Below the pieces are notes generated by a model. The model searched no databases. It was not told the origin of the DNA and saw only the letters and a program-made list of their open reading frames with translations. Position numbers and translations under genes: made by a program. A stretch of 64,000 nt of DNA from CAVQCJ01 sp963711005 (GTDB lineage Bacteria > Actinomycetota > Actinomycetes > Prado026): assembly GCA_963711005.1 (NCBI GenBank), contig CAVQCJ010000002.1, positions 186,001 to 250,000 of the forward strand, read 5' to 3'. Below, one piece after another: positions 24,966 through 35,071 of the stretch. The first letter of the stretch is position 1; every line of letters begins with the position of its first letter.

Positions 24966-26369
24966 GTGAGCGTCGGCCAGGGGGGCGGCTCGCCGGCGGC
25001 GCCAGGCGGGCCCGAGCCGGCATCGGACCCGTACGCCTATCCCCCGGTCCACCGGCCGGCGTATCAGGCGCCGCCGGACTACCTGGCCTACGGCAGCTCC
25101 CCGACCACGACGAACCCGGGGTACGGGACCTACCCGACCTACCCCGGCTACCCGACCTACCCCGGATACCCCGGCTACCCGCCTGCGCAGCCGAAGCGCG
25201 GACGCGGGCTGCTGGTCGGGCTCGTCGCCGCGCTGGTCGTGCTCGCCCTGTTCGCCGGGATCGTCGGCGTGAACCGTTCGCACCGGACGAACAGCGCGGC
25301 CGACAACGCGGCGCTCGCGGTCTCCCGGGCCAAGATCCTCGCCGAGCTGCCCCGCCTGCAGGCCTGGATCGCGTCCGACCGCGGCCTGAGCTGGAAGAAG
25401 TCGGTGAACCCGGAGGTGCTCTCCGACGCCGACTTCGTGGCCGCCCTCCACAGCGGCGGCGGCTCGGACCCGGCGCAGCTGCCCGGCGACCCGGACGACA
25501 TCGGCACCACGTTCGCGGCGATGGGGCTCGTCCCGGACGCCGGCTCCTTCTACAACGCGGACCAGTCCGCCACCACCTCGGACGTCGTCGGCTTCTACAA
25601 CAACGACAGCGGACGGCTGGTCGTGCGCGGGACCACGTGGACGCCGTCGATGGAGTACACGCTGGTGCACGAGCTCACCCACGCGCTGCAGGACCAGAAC
25701 TTCGACCTGGGCCGCCTCGACGCGTCGGCACGCACCGACGACGAGACGATCCTGACGATCCGGGCCCTTGTCGAGGGTGACGCCGAGCGGGTCGCGGACG
25801 ACTACTACGACAAGCAGAGCACCGACTGGCAGGACCAGGTCGACGCGGACCAGGGCTCGACCCCGGCCTCGTCGGCGCCGATCGTCGACGTCTTCGAGGG
25901 GATCCCGTACGCGTTCGGGGAGCCGTTCGTCGACGGGCTCGTGAAGGCCGGCGGCAACGGCGCGGTGGACAAGGCGTTCCAGACCCCGCCGGCCACGTCG
26001 GCGCAGATCCTGCACCCGGCGCAGTGGCTCGACGGGTCGCTGCCTGCGCCGACCCGCCCGCCGACGCCGAAGGCCCCGCCCGGGGATGTCGCGGACACCG
26101 GGGTCCTGGGACAGCTGGGGCTGTGGGCCGCGGTCGACGCCGCGCACCCCCATCGCGTCGACACGGCCAAGCTGGACGGGTGGGCCGGCGACTCGTACGT
26201 GTCGACCGACGGCGACTCGGGGACCTGCTTCGTCGACGACGCCACCTTCACCAGCGCCGCGACCAGGACCACCGCCGTGCAGTTCCTCAAGTCGTGGACC
26301 GACGCCCAGCACATCAAGGTTCAGCTCCAGGGCACCGCCGGCCTGCGCCTGTCGGCCTGCCAGAGCTGA
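24966..26369 (+). CDS. Membrane-anchored HExxH metalloprotease candidate
   Basis: 467 residues, GTG start. Residues 1-78 are a cytoplasmic Pro/Tyr/Gly-rich head with repeated TYPGYP units. A membrane helix lies at about 81-102. The outer domain contains VHELTHALQDQ (His235, Glu236, His239), the zinc-metalloprotease HExxH signature, and Glu270 in the following helix (RALVEGDAERV) is a possible third ligand. This resembles peptidase families where HELTHALQ is followed by an EGxA helix. C-terminal strands contain a lone cysteine pair (TCFVDD, SACQS). Substrate unknown. Confidence 0.7.
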   Translation: MSVGQGGGSPAAPGGPEPASDPYAYPPVHRPAYQAPPDYLAYGSSPTTTNPGYGTYPTYPGYPTYPGYPGYPPAQPKRGRGLLVGLVAALVVLALFAGIVGVNRSHRTNSAADNAALAVSRAKILAELPRLQAWIASDRGLSWKKSVNPEVLSDADFVAALHSGGGSDPAQLPGDPDDIGTTFAAMGLVPDAGSFYNADQSATTSDVVGFYNNDSGRLVVRGTTWTPSMEYTLVHELTHALQDQNFDLGRLDASARTDDETILTIRALVEGDAERVADDYYDKQSTDWQDQVDADQGSTPASSAPIVDVFEGIPYAFGEPFVDGLVKAGGNGAVDKAFQTPPATSAQILHPAQWLDGSLPAPTRPPTPKAPPGDVADTGVLGQLGLWAAVDAAHPHRVDTAKLDGWAGDSYVSTDGDSGTCFVDDATFTSAATRTTAVQFLKSWTDAQHIKVQLQGTAGLRLSACQS

Positions 26370-26400
26370 CCCCGGGCCCTGCGGGCCGGCAGCGCTCGCC

Positions 26401-27715
26401 CTAGCCGCGGATGTGGCCGTCGCCGACGACCACGTACGTGGTGGTGGTCAGCTCGGGCAGCCCCATCGGTCCGCGCGCGTGCAGCTTCTGCGTCGAGATC
26501 CCGATCTCCGCGCCGAAGCCGAACTCGCCGCCGTCGGTGAAGCGCGTCGACGCGTTCACCATCACGGCGGCCGCGTCGACGCCGGCCACGAAGGTGCGCA
26601 CCGCCGTCTCGCTGTCGGCGACGATGGCCTCGGTGTGCCCGCTGCCGTACCGGCGGATGTGCGTCAGCGCGGCGTCGATGGAGTCGACGACACCGGCCGC
26701 GATGTCCAGGGAGTAGTACTCGGCGAACCAGTCCTCCTCGGTGACCGCCTCGAAGGCGGCGCCGGCGGACCGTGCGTACGGCTCGATGCGCGCGTCGCCG
26801 TGCACGGTGACCCCCGCCTCGCGCAGAGCCGACAGCGCAGCCGGCAGGAACGTCCCCGCCAGGTCCGCGTGCACCAGGAACGTCTCGGCGGCGTTGCACA
26901 CGCTGGTCCGCTGCGCCTTGGAGTTGACCAGGATCGCCACCGCCTTCGACACGTCGGCCGACGCGTCGACGTAGACGTGGCAGTTGCCGATGCCGGTCTC
27001 GATCACCGGGACCGTCGAGCCCTCGACCACGCTGCGGATCAGCCCCGCGCCGCCGCGCGGGATCAGCACGTCGACCAGGCCACGGGCGGTCATCAGGTGC
27101 CGGACGGAGTCGTGCGAAGTCCCGGGGACCAGCTGGACCGCGTCCCGCGGCAACCCGGCGGAAGCCAGGGCGTCCTGCATGAACGCGACCAGGGCGGCGT
27201 TCGTGCGGTACGCCGACGACGAGCCGCGCAGCAGCACGGCGTTGCCGCTCTTCAGGCAGAGCCCGGCCGCGTCCACGGTGACGTTGGGGCGGGCCTCGTA
27301 GACGATGCCGACCACGCCCAGCGGGACGCGGACCTGGCGCAGCTCGAGCCCGTTGGCCAGCCGGGAGCCGCGGACCACGTCGCCGACCGGGTCGGGCAGG
27401 TCGGCCACGTCCCGCAGCGCGGCCGACACGTCCGCGATGCGGTCGGCGGTCAGCGTGAGCCGGTCGACCAGACCGGCCTGCGGTACCGTCGGCGACGGCG
27501 CGCGCCACGTCCTCGGCGTTCGCCGCGACGATGTCGAGGGCGTGCTTGTCGAGCGCGTCGGCCATGGCGAGCAGCGCCGCGTCCTTGACCGCCCGCGGCA
27601 GGGCCGCGAGCGCGACCGCGGCGGCCCGGGCCCGCGTGGCGCAGGCCAGCACGGCGGCGCGCTCCTCGTCCGCGGACTCGAGCGGACCGGAGTCCCTGGG
27701 TGCGACGGTGGCCAT
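26401..27715 (-). CDS. proA: Gamma-glutamyl phosphate reductase, frame broken once
   Basis: ProA reduces gamma-glutamyl phosphate to glutamate semialdehyde with NADPH in proline synthesis. The first 80 residues (from ATG 27715) are in one frame and the rest, from GLVDRLTLTADRIADV onward, is in the next frame, so one extra base lies near 27480 (a C in GGCCTGCGG). Corrected length is 437 residues. Catalytic Cys is in SVCNAAETFLVH. VYEARPNVTVDAAGLCLKSGNA and the end ARGPMGLPELTTT are classic. Neighbour of proB with a small conserved gene between. The break is most likely a sequence error. Confidence 0.9.
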
Positions 27716-27728
27716 CGGACCAGGGTAG

Positions 27729-28148
27729 TCAGCGCCGCAGGGGCCGCAGCCCGCCGACTCCGGCCAGGCGGACGTCGAGCTCGCCGGTCCGGCCGCGCTG
27801 GTGGAAGGTCTCGCGCTCGAGGACCTCCAGGCCGAGCACCTCCCAGTGCGGCAGCTGCGCGGTGGCCCGGTGCTCGCCCCACAGCCTCAGCGCCATCGCC
27901 GCCGCGTCCTCGAGGTACTCCGCCTCTTCCCAGTAGCGCACCTCGGCCCGGTCGTCGGCGTAGCGCCCGTCCAGCAGGAACGGGTGCTCGGCGGCCAACC
28001 GTTCCAGGGCCGCCCTGATCTCCTCGACCGGCACGGTCTCGCCGCCGACGGTGAGCGTCACGTGCCACAGCCGGGCCGCGGCCTCGACCTCGACATCGGG
28101 CCCGTCGGGGACGGGGCGCAGGCCGGGCGGGGTGGCCGCTTCGTCCAT
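27729..28148 (-). CDS. Conserved hypothetical protein between proB and proA
   Basis: 139 residues from ATG 28148. It contains LWHVTLTVGGETVPVEEIRAALERLAAEHPFLLDGRYADDRAEVRYWEEAEYLEDAAAMALRLW, an alpha/beta arrangement with two strand pairs and two helices, and ends LDVRLAGVGGLRPLRR. The frame is intact, unlike its neighbours. Proteins of this kind occur between proB and proA in actinobacteria. I know no function. Confidence 0.65.
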   Translation of the reverse strand: MDEAATPPGLRPVPDGPDVEVEAAARLWHVTLTVGGETVPVEEIRAALERLAAEHPFLLDGRYADDRAEVRYWEEAEYLEDAAAMALRLWGEHRATAQLPHWEVLGLEVLERETFHQRGRTGELDVRLAGVGGLRPLRR

Positions 28149-28167
28149 CGGCCACCTCCGGTCCGCG

Positions 28168-29305
28168 TCAGCGGCGCAGCAGCACCAGGTCGTCGCGGTG
28201 GACGACCTCGCGCTCGTACGCCGGTCCGAGCTCCCGAGCCAGGTCGCGGGTCGAACGACCGAGCAGTCCGGGAAGCTCGGATGCATCGAAGTTGACCAGA
28301 CCTCGGGCCACGGCGTGACCGGTTTCGTCGAGAAGGTCGACCGGATCGCCGACCGCGAAGTCGCCGTCCACGCCGGTCACCCCCGCCGGGCAGCAACGAC
28401 AGCCGCCGGTCGACGACGGCGCGCACCGCCCCGGCGTCCAGGTGCAGCCGGCCGCGCGGCGTCGCCGCGTGCGCCAGCCAGAGCAGGCGGGCGCCCCGGC
28501 GCGAGCCGGTCGGGTGGAAGCAGGTGCCGACCGCGCTCCCCGGCCAGGGCCGGCGCCGGCCGAGCGCCGCCGACGTCAGCAGCGCCGGGATGCCGGACGA
28601 CGGTCGCGAGCCGGGCCGCCTCGACCTTGGTCTGCATGCCGCCGGTCCCGACGCCGGCCGCGCCGGCCCGGCCCGACCCGGCCCAGGTCGACGTGCTCGA
28701 GGTCGGCCGGGCTGCGGACCTCGCTCGAGCATCGTGGTCGCCCGCGCGCCTGGGGTCGCCGTCGTACAGGCCGTCGACGTCGGAGAGCAGCACCAGCAGG
28801 TCGGCCTGGACCAGGTGCGCGACGAGGGCGGCCAGCCGGTCGTTGTCGCCGAACCGGATCTCGTCGGTGGCCACGGTGTCGTTCTCGTTGACGACCGGCA
28901 CGGCGCCCGAGCTCGAGCAGCCGGTCGAGCGTGCGCTGGGCGTTGCGGTAGTGGGTGCGGCGCATCACGTCGTCGGCGGTCAGCAGCACCTGGCCGACGG
29001 TCACGCCCGTGCCGGGCGAACGCCTCGGTGTAGCGGTGCACGAGCAGGCCCTGCCCGACGCTGGCCGCCGCCTGCTGGGTGGCCAGGTCGCGCGGGCGCG
29101 CGCTTCAGCCCCAGCGGCGCGAGCCCGGCCGCGATCGCGCCGGAGGAGACCAGCACGACCTCGGCGCCCGGCCGCGCGGGCGCAGGCCAGCACGTCGACG
29201 AGCGCGTCGACAGCCGCGCGCGTCGAGGCCGCCGGCGCGGCTGGTGAGCGACGACGACCCGACCTTGACGACGATCCGGCGTGCCGCGCGGGCCGCCTCG
29301 CGCAC
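28168..29305 (-). CDS. proB: Glutamate 5-kinase, heavily frame-broken
   Basis: ProB phosphorylates glutamate in the first step of proline synthesis. GTG start at 29305, six bases after the obgE stop. Readable pieces in order are RIVVKVGSSSLTS, EVVLVSSGAIAAGLAPLGLKRAP, VTVGQVLLTADDVM, HYRNAQRTLDRLLELG, PVVNENDTVATDEIRFGDND, LLSDVDGLYD, GMQTKVEAARLAT, GTCFHP and a C-terminal PUA-like part from GVDGDFAVGD. They lie in different frames. I place single-base insertions near 29213, 29168, 29095, 29007, 28907, 28743, 28726, 28674, 28600 and 28380. Removing ten bases gives 375 residues, a normal length. Confidence 0.88.
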
Positions 29306-29310
29306 CGGGG

Positions 29311-30684
29311 CTACCGCCCCTCGAGCCGCAGGTCGCGTGCCGCGCGGGCTGCCGGCCAGGCTGCTCGGCGCCGGCGCTCGATGCGTCGGCTCCCAGTCGA
29401 AGACGACCAGCCGTCCGTCGCCGCCGATGACGACCTCGTCGCCCGGGCCGGCGCCCGGCCGCACGCAGCGCGTCCTCGACGCCGAGCCGGGCGAGCCGGT
29501 CGGCCAGGTAGCCGACGGCCTCGTCGTTGGTGAAGTCGGTCTGCCGCACCCAGCGCTCGGGCTTGACGCCGCGGACGACGTAACCGGCCGTCCTCCACGC
29601 GTGACGGTGAAGCCGGCGTCGTCGACCGCCCGGGGCCGCAGCACGATGCGGGTCGGGTCCGGCGGGCGGCGCCGACGCGCGCGCGCCTGGCGACCAGCTC
29701 GGCCATCGCGAACGACAGCGCGCGCAGGCCCTCGTGGGTCGCGGCGCTGACCTCGTACACGGCGCAGCCCGCGGGCCTCGAGGTCGGCGCGGACCATGTC
29801 GGCCAGCTCGCGCGCCTCGGGCACGTCGATCTTGTTCAGGACGACGAGCCGGGGCCGGTCGTCGAGGCCGCCGTACGCCGCCAGCTCGGCCTCGATCACG
29901 TCGAGGTCGCTGACGCGGGTCGCGGCCGGGCTCGAGGGTCGCGCAGTCGAGCACGTGCACCAGGGCCGCGCAGCGCTCGACGTGGCGCAGGAACTCCAGG
30001 CCCAGCCCCTTGCCCTCGCTCGCGCCGGGGATCAGCCCGGGGACGTCGGCGACGGTGTACCGGGTCTCGCCCGCCTCGACGACGCCGAGGTTCGGCACCA
30101 GCGTCGTGAACGGGTAGTCGGCGATCTTGGGCCGGGCCGCCGACATGGCCGCCACGAGGCTGGACTTGCCGGCGCTCGGGAAGCCGACCAGGCCGACGTC
30201 CGCGACGGTCTTGAGCTCGAGGACGACGTCGCCGGCCTCGCCCGGCTCGCCGAGCAGCGCGAAGCCCGGGCGCCTTGCGCCGGGTGGACGCCAGCGCCGC
30301 GTTGCCGAGGCCGCCGCGCCCGCCGGCGGCGACGACGCACGTCGCCCCCGCGCCGACCAGGTCGGCGAGCACCGTCCCGTCGCCGTCGGTGACGACGGTG
30401 CCGTCCGGCACCGGGAGGACGAGGTCCTCGCCGTCCGCGCCGTTGCGGTGGTCGCCCATGCCCGGGCTTGCCGTTGGTGGCCTTGCGGTGCGGGGCGCGG
30501 TGGTAGTCGAGCAGCGTGGTGACGTTGCGGGTCGACGACGAGCGGTCACGTCGCCGCCGCGGCCGCCGTTGCCGCCGTCCGGGCCGCCGAGCGGCTTGAA
30601 CTTCTCGCGGTGGACCGAGACGCAGCCGTGGCCGCCGACGCCGGCCGCGACGTGCAGGACGACGCGGTCGACGAAGGTGGCCAT
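29311..30684 (-). CDS. obgE: Obg GTPase, heavily frame-broken
   Basis: Essential GTPase for 50S maturation and stress control. It starts MATFVDRVVLHVAAGVGGHGC at 30684 and ends RDLRLEGR before TAG at 29311. The G1 motif region GLVGFPSAGKSSL (spread over two frames), the switch VADVPGLIPGA, NKID and the C-terminal OCT domain (VVRGVKPERWVRQTDF) are all present but in different frames. I count about 12 single-base insertions (for example near 30463, 30272, 29928, 29768, 29457). Removing 12 gives 453 residues, within the usual actinobacterial range. With rpmA and rplU it forms the standard ribosome-linked order. Confidence 0.9.
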
Positions 30685-30724
30685 GCCGCATTGTCCCGCA
30701 TGCGGGACCCGGCCGCGGACGCGT

Positions 30725-30760
30725 GAGAGCGGCCGGCCCCTGCGCAGGGCGGCCGCTCTC
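30725..30760. terminator. Hairpin between rpmA and obgE
   Basis: GAGAGCGGCC (30725-30734) pairs exactly with GGCCGCTCTC (30751-30760). Inside, GCCC pairs with GGGC, leaving a short loop and one bulged G. There is no T-run. It can act as a terminator or processing site separating rpmA from obgE. Confidence 0.65.
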
Positions 30761-30776
30761 GGACGAGAAGGGTCGG

Positions 30777-31035
30777 CTACTCGGCCGACGAGACGACGTT
30801 GACCACCCGGCGACCCCGCCGGGTGCCGAACTCGACGTTGCCCGCGAACCAGGGCGAACAGCGTGTCGTCGCCGCCGCGGCCGACGCCGACGCCGGGGTG
30901 GAAGTGGGTGCCGCGCTGGCGGACGATGATCTCGCCGGCGTCGACGAGCTGGCCGCCGAAGCGCTTCACGCCGAGCCGCTGAGCGTTGGAGTCGCGACCG
31001 TTGCGCGAGGAGGACGCGCCCTTCTTGTGTGCCAT
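30777..31035 (-). CDS. rpmA: Ribosomal protein bL27, frame broken once
   Basis: Starts MAHKKGASSSRNGRDSNAQR at 31035 and continues RLGVKRFGGQLVDAGEIIVRQRGTHFHPG to TLFALV. The end AGNVEFGT...VVNVVSSAE is in the next frame. The extra base is an A near 30848 (CGAACC in place of CGACC). Corrected length is 85 residues, normal for bL27. It lies 11 bases after rplU, the universal order. Confidence 0.95.
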
Positions 31036-31046
31036 GAGATCCGGAC

Positions 31047-31358
31047 CTACTTCGTCTCGATGCCGGTGACCTTGACCTGCGTCAGCTTCTGACGGTGGCC
31101 CTGCCGCTTGCGGTAGCCGGTCTTGTTCTTGTACTTGAGGATGTCGATCTTGGGGCCCTTGGTGGCAGCGACGATCTCGGCGGTCACGGTGACCTCGGCC
31201 AGCGCCGCGGCGTCGGAGGTGACGGAGTCGCCGTCGACGAGCAGCAGGGCCGGCAGCCGCACGGAGTCGCCGGGCTCACCCGAGAGCCGGTCGACCTCGA
31301 GGACGTCACCGACGGCGACCTTCTCCTGACGGCCACCGGCGCGGACGATCGCGTACAC
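31047..31358 (-). CDS. rplU: Ribosomal protein bL21
   Basis: 103 residues from GTG 31358 (YAIVRAGGRQEKVAVGD). Complete bL21 ends with KIDILKYKNKTGYRKRQGHRQKLTQVKVTGIE, the 23S rRNA-binding tail. The frame is intact, in contrast to flanking genes. First gene of the rplU-rpmA pair. Upstream lies the inserted thiBPQ unit, so rplU has its own promoter in the 150-base gap 31359-31508, where I see no clear box. Confidence 0.96.
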   Translation of the reverse strand: MYAIVRAGGRQEKVAVGDVLEVDRLSGEPGDSVRLPALLLVDGDSVTSDAAALAEVTVTAEIVAATKGPKIDILKYKNKTGYRKRQGHRQKLTQVKVTGIETK

Positions 31359-31508
31359 CGTGGACTCCTGTCCTGCTCGTGAACGGGCACCCGGCCGGCT
31401 CGCAGGGCCACGGTCAAGGACCACGGTCGAGGCGGCACGACGAGGGCGCGGGCGTCTGGACGTGCCTGGCACGCCGAAGGGCAAGGGTACGGGGGCGTCG
31501 CAGGGGGG

Positions 31509-32179
31509 TCAAACCGGTGGTCGGGCGGCCGGTGGCCGGCTCAGGTCCGGCAGCCGGAGCACCCGGTCCCCGACCAGATCGGCCTCGGCCAGGTCGTGGG
31601 TGACGTGCACGGCCGGCGTGCCCGAGGCGGTGCAGGAGCTCCCGCACGTCGACCGCCAGCCGGTCGCGCAGATCCCGGTCGAGCGCGCCGAAGGGCTCGT
31701 CCAGCAGGAGCAGCCGGGGGGCCGGGGCCAGCGCCCTGGCCAGCGCCACCCGCTGCGCCTCGCCGCCGGACAGGGTCGCGACCGAGCGCGGGCCGTACCC
31801 GTCGAGGTCGACCAGGCCGAGCAGGGCCGCCACCCGGGCGGCCACCTCGGCTCCGGGACCGCCCGGCCACCCGCAGCCCGTAGCCGATGTTCCCGGCGAC
31901 GTCGAGGTGCGGGAAGAGCAGGGCGTCCTGGAAGACCAGCCCGAACCCGCGCCGGTGCGTCGGCGTCCCGGACAGGTCGGTCCCGGCCCACGGACCCGGC
32001 CGCCGTCCGGCGTCGAGCAGCCCGGCGACCACCTGCAGCAGCGTCGACTTGCCCGACCCGCTCGGCCCGAGGAGGCAGACGATCTCGTCCGGACCGACCT
32101 CCAGGCCGACGTGGTCCAGCACGGTCCGGCCGTCGAACGTCACGGTCACGTCCTGGACGACGAGCGCGCCGCTGGTCAC
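31509..32179 (-). CDS. thiQ: Thiamine ABC transporter ATPase, frame broken twice
   Basis: ABC ATPase starting at GTG 32179. Walker A GPSGSGKST (38-46), Q-loop FQDALLFPHLDV, signature LSGGEAQRVALARAL, Walker B LLLLDEPFGALD and the H-loop THDLAEAD are all present. Two extra bases, near 31865 and 31621, each turn GCCG into GCCCG on the plus strand. Corrected length is 222 residues. Its GTGA overlap with the permease stop and the TPP riboswitch at the operon head make thiamine (or TPP) the substrate. Confidence 0.85.
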
Positions 32180-33845
32180 CGGCCCATCCTCCGTGCGGCG
32201 GGCTGCGCGAGCTCGGCCAGCAGGAGGGCCAGCACGGTCACCAGCATGAGGACGGTAGCCAGCGCGAGGGCCGCGCCGTAGCGCACCTCACCTGGGCGCT
32301 GCAGCAGCGTCGCGATCTGCACCGGCAGCGTCGGCGAGCCCGACCGGGCCAGGAACGCGGTCGCCCCGAACTCTCCCAGCGAGACGGCGAACGCGAACCC
32401 CGCCCCCACCGCCAGCGCCCGGCTGAGCAGCGGCAGGTCGACCGTGCGCCACGCGCGGGCCGGACGCGCGCCGAGCGTCGCGGCGACCTCGCGCAGCCTC
32501 GGGTCGATCGAGCGCAGGACGGGGAGCACGACCGCGAGCACCAGCGGGATCGCCACCAGGGTGTGCGCCAGCGGCACCAGCCACCACGACCCGCGCAGGT
32601 CCAGCGGCGCCCGCGAGAACGCGAGCACCATCCCGAAGCCGACCGTCACCGCCGACGTCCCCAGCGGCAGCATGGCCGCCGTGTCCGAGCAGCCCGCCGG
32701 CACGCGTCGGACGTACGCGACGGCGCATGCGGCCAGCCCACCGACCAGCACCGCGAGGACCGCGGTGACGACGGCGTACTGGAGCGAGACCCGGACCGAG
32801 TCCCAGCGGCGGGACGTACGCGGTCGTCCCGGCGTCGACCGAGCCCAGGGCCCGCCACCAGGTCGAGCCCCCAGGCCCCGTGCACCCGCAGCGAGCCGAC
32901 CACGAGGGCCACCATCGGCAGTACCAGCAGCCCGGCCACCGACACCAGGACGGCAGCCAGCAGCAGCCGTCGGCCGGCACCGCGCACCGCCCCGCCGTGC
33001 TGCCCGGGCGCCCGCAGCGCCTGCCGCACCGCGCCCCGGGCCTGCACCCGCGCCGCCACCAGCAGGACGACGCCGAGCAGCACCAGCTGCAGGACGGCGA
33101 GCACGGCGGCACCGGGCAGGTCGAGCAGCTGCGCGGTGCGCCGGTAGACCTCGACCTCCAGCGTGCTGCTGCCCGGACCGCCGAGCACGCAGCACCACCC
33201 CGAACGAGGTGAACGTGAACAGGAAGACCAGCACGGTCGCAGCCACCACGGCGGGCCGCAGCAGCGGCCACGTCACGGTGCGGAAGGCGCGCCAGGGTCG
33301 CGCCCCGAGGCTACGGGCAGCCTGCTCGTAGCGCGGGTCGAGCTGGCCCCAGAGCCCGCCGACGACCCGCACCACCACGGCGTAGTTGAAGAACACGTGG
33401 GCGACGAGGATCGCGGCGAGGGTCCCCACCCAGGACGGCGGGCAGCACCGCCTGGAACGCCAGCCCGACCACCACCGTCGGCAGCACGAACGGCACGGTC
33501 ATGACTACTACCAGTGCCCGCCGCCCCCGGAACGCCAGCCGGGCCGTCACGTACGCACCCGGCAGCGCCACGAGCAGTGTCAGGACGGTCGACAGCACCG
33601 CCTGCTACGAGCGTGAACCGCACGACCTGCCACGTGTACGGGTCGGTGAGCCGGGCCAGCCCGTCGGTCGACAGCCCACGGGACAGGATGCTGAGCAGCG
33701 GCCACGCGAAGAACAGCGCCAGGAACGCGGCCGGCACCATCCCGAGCACCCACGCCGGCGCCGGTCCCGTCGCCGCCACCGGTCCCCGCACGGGCACCGG
33801 TCCGGTCGCGGGCACCGGTCCCGTGGCGACCGGTGCGCTCGTCAG
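32176..33845 (-). CDS. thiP: Thiamine ABC transporter permease, frame broken about five times
   Basis: Double-length permease of two fused halves, each with an EAA loop (EQAARSLGARPWRAFRTVTWPLLRPA and REVAATLGARPARAWRTVDLPLLSRA). About 12 membrane helices. Insertions are inferred near 33603, 33436, 33187 and two between 32850 and 32810. Removing five gives 555 residues. The likely start is a CTG at 33845 overlapping the thiB TGA. The head is a repeat-rich GPVxATGPV stretch encoded by ACCGGT-containing DNA repeats. Internal GTG codons are alternatives. The thiB-thiP-thiQ order is canonical. Confidence 0.82.
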
Positions 33846-34967
33846 TGCAGCACCGTCTGCGTCCACTGCTCGACCCACTGTTCGCGGTTCTCGGTGATCT
33901 CGGCCGGCGCGACGGTCAGCGGGTGCTGCGACTGGACCGCCCACTGGCTGAACACTGGTGGCAGCGCCGTCGAGCCGACCGAGGGGAACACGTACATCGA
34001 CAGCGGGATGCCGGCCTGGAACTGCGGGGACAGCAGGAAGTCGACGACCATCCGCGCGGCCTGCGGCTGCTTGGTGCCGGCCAGCACGCCGGCGAACTCC
34101 ACCTGGCGGAAGCAGCTGTCCGCGAGCACGCTGACCGTCGGCCGGGTCGGCTTCGGGTCGGCGAACTCGATGCTCGCGACCGGGTCCGTGCCGTAGCTGA
34201 CCACGAGCGGGTACGTGCCCTTCTGTCCGCCGCCGGTGAAGTCGCCGTCGTACGCGTCGGTCCAGCCGTCGTCGACCTTGACGCCGTTCGCGCGCAGCCG
34301 CGTCCAGAAGTCCTGCCAGCCGCCGGCGCCGTACCTCGCGACGGTGGCGAGCAGGAAGGCCAGCCCGGGCGAGGAGGTCGCGGGGTTCTCGACGACGAGC
34401 AGGCCCCGGTACGCGCGGGTCGGCGAGGTCGGCCATCGAGGTCGGCTCGGCGACGCCGTGCCTGGCGAACCAGCTGTCGTCGGCGACCACGCACACGTCG
34501 CCGTAGTCGACCGGGACCACGGCGTCGCCGGGGACCAGCGCGCGCAACGACGGGTCGACCTGCGCCAGCGCGGCCGGCCGGTACGGCGCGAACGTGCCGG
34601 CGCCGACCGCGCGGGACAGCAGGGTGTTGTCGACGCCGAACAGCACGTCGCCCTCGGGGTTGCCGGCCGTGAGCACGGCCTTGTTGACGACCTCGCCCGC
34701 GTCACCGCCGGTGACGACCTTGACGGTGATGCCGGTGCGCTGCCGGAACGACTCGAGCAGAGTCTTGTCGACCGCGAAGGAGTCGTGGGTCAGCAGCGTC
34801 ACCGTGGTCGGTGCCACCGACGCGGGCGGGGCCTTGGCCACGTCGCCGGCGCTCGGAGCCGGTGACCCGGCGGTGGAGCAGGCGGCCAACAACGAGCCGG
34901 CGACGGCCGCTGCCGCCACCACGCGAGCCCGGCGAGTGCGCGCCACGCGCGGGAGAAGGGGACCCAT
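33842..34967 (-). CDS. thiB: Thiamine-binding lipoprotein of ABC transporter, frame broken once
   Basis: Starts at ATG 34967, with the GGAGG of the riboswitch 3' end as ribosome site. Lipobox LLAAC gives a lipidated Cys near residue 30. The ThiB pattern follows: VTLLTHDSFAVDKTLLESFRQRTGI, DVLFGVDNTLLSRA, VPVDYGDVCVVAD, SSPGLAFLLATV, VVSYGTDPVA and FAGVLAGTKQ. One extra base lies near 34418 (after SMADLADP). Corrected length is 374 residues. It captures thiamine outside the membrane for ThiPQ. Confidence 0.88.
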
Positions 34968-34973
34968 CCGATA

Positions 34974-35058
34974 CCTCCGCTGGCATTACCCAGATCAGGT
35001 TCGAGGGTCGGTGGCGGCGGCCACCCTCTCAGCCCGCCGTTCCTGCGAGCTCCCCTTG
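34974..35058 (-). ncRNA. TPP riboswitch (THI element)
   Basis: Read on the minus strand, the element carries the conserved TPP aptamer pieces: GGGGAGCTC, GGGCTGAGA, then ACCCTCGAACCTGATCTGG, GTAATGCCAGCGGAGG. Spacing and the variable P3 hairpin (GGTGGCCGCCGCCACC) fit. It ends seven bases before the thiB ATG. The GGAGG closing the element is also the thiB ribosome site, so ligand binding should hide it and shut off translation. Confidence 0.95.
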
Positions 35059-35071
35059 GTTTGCCCAGACT

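Noticed and set aside
22834..24969. 711-residue plus-strand frame over the VWA operon
   Set aside because: No domains and Arg/Gln/Pro-rich; the VWA reading has MIDAS motifs.
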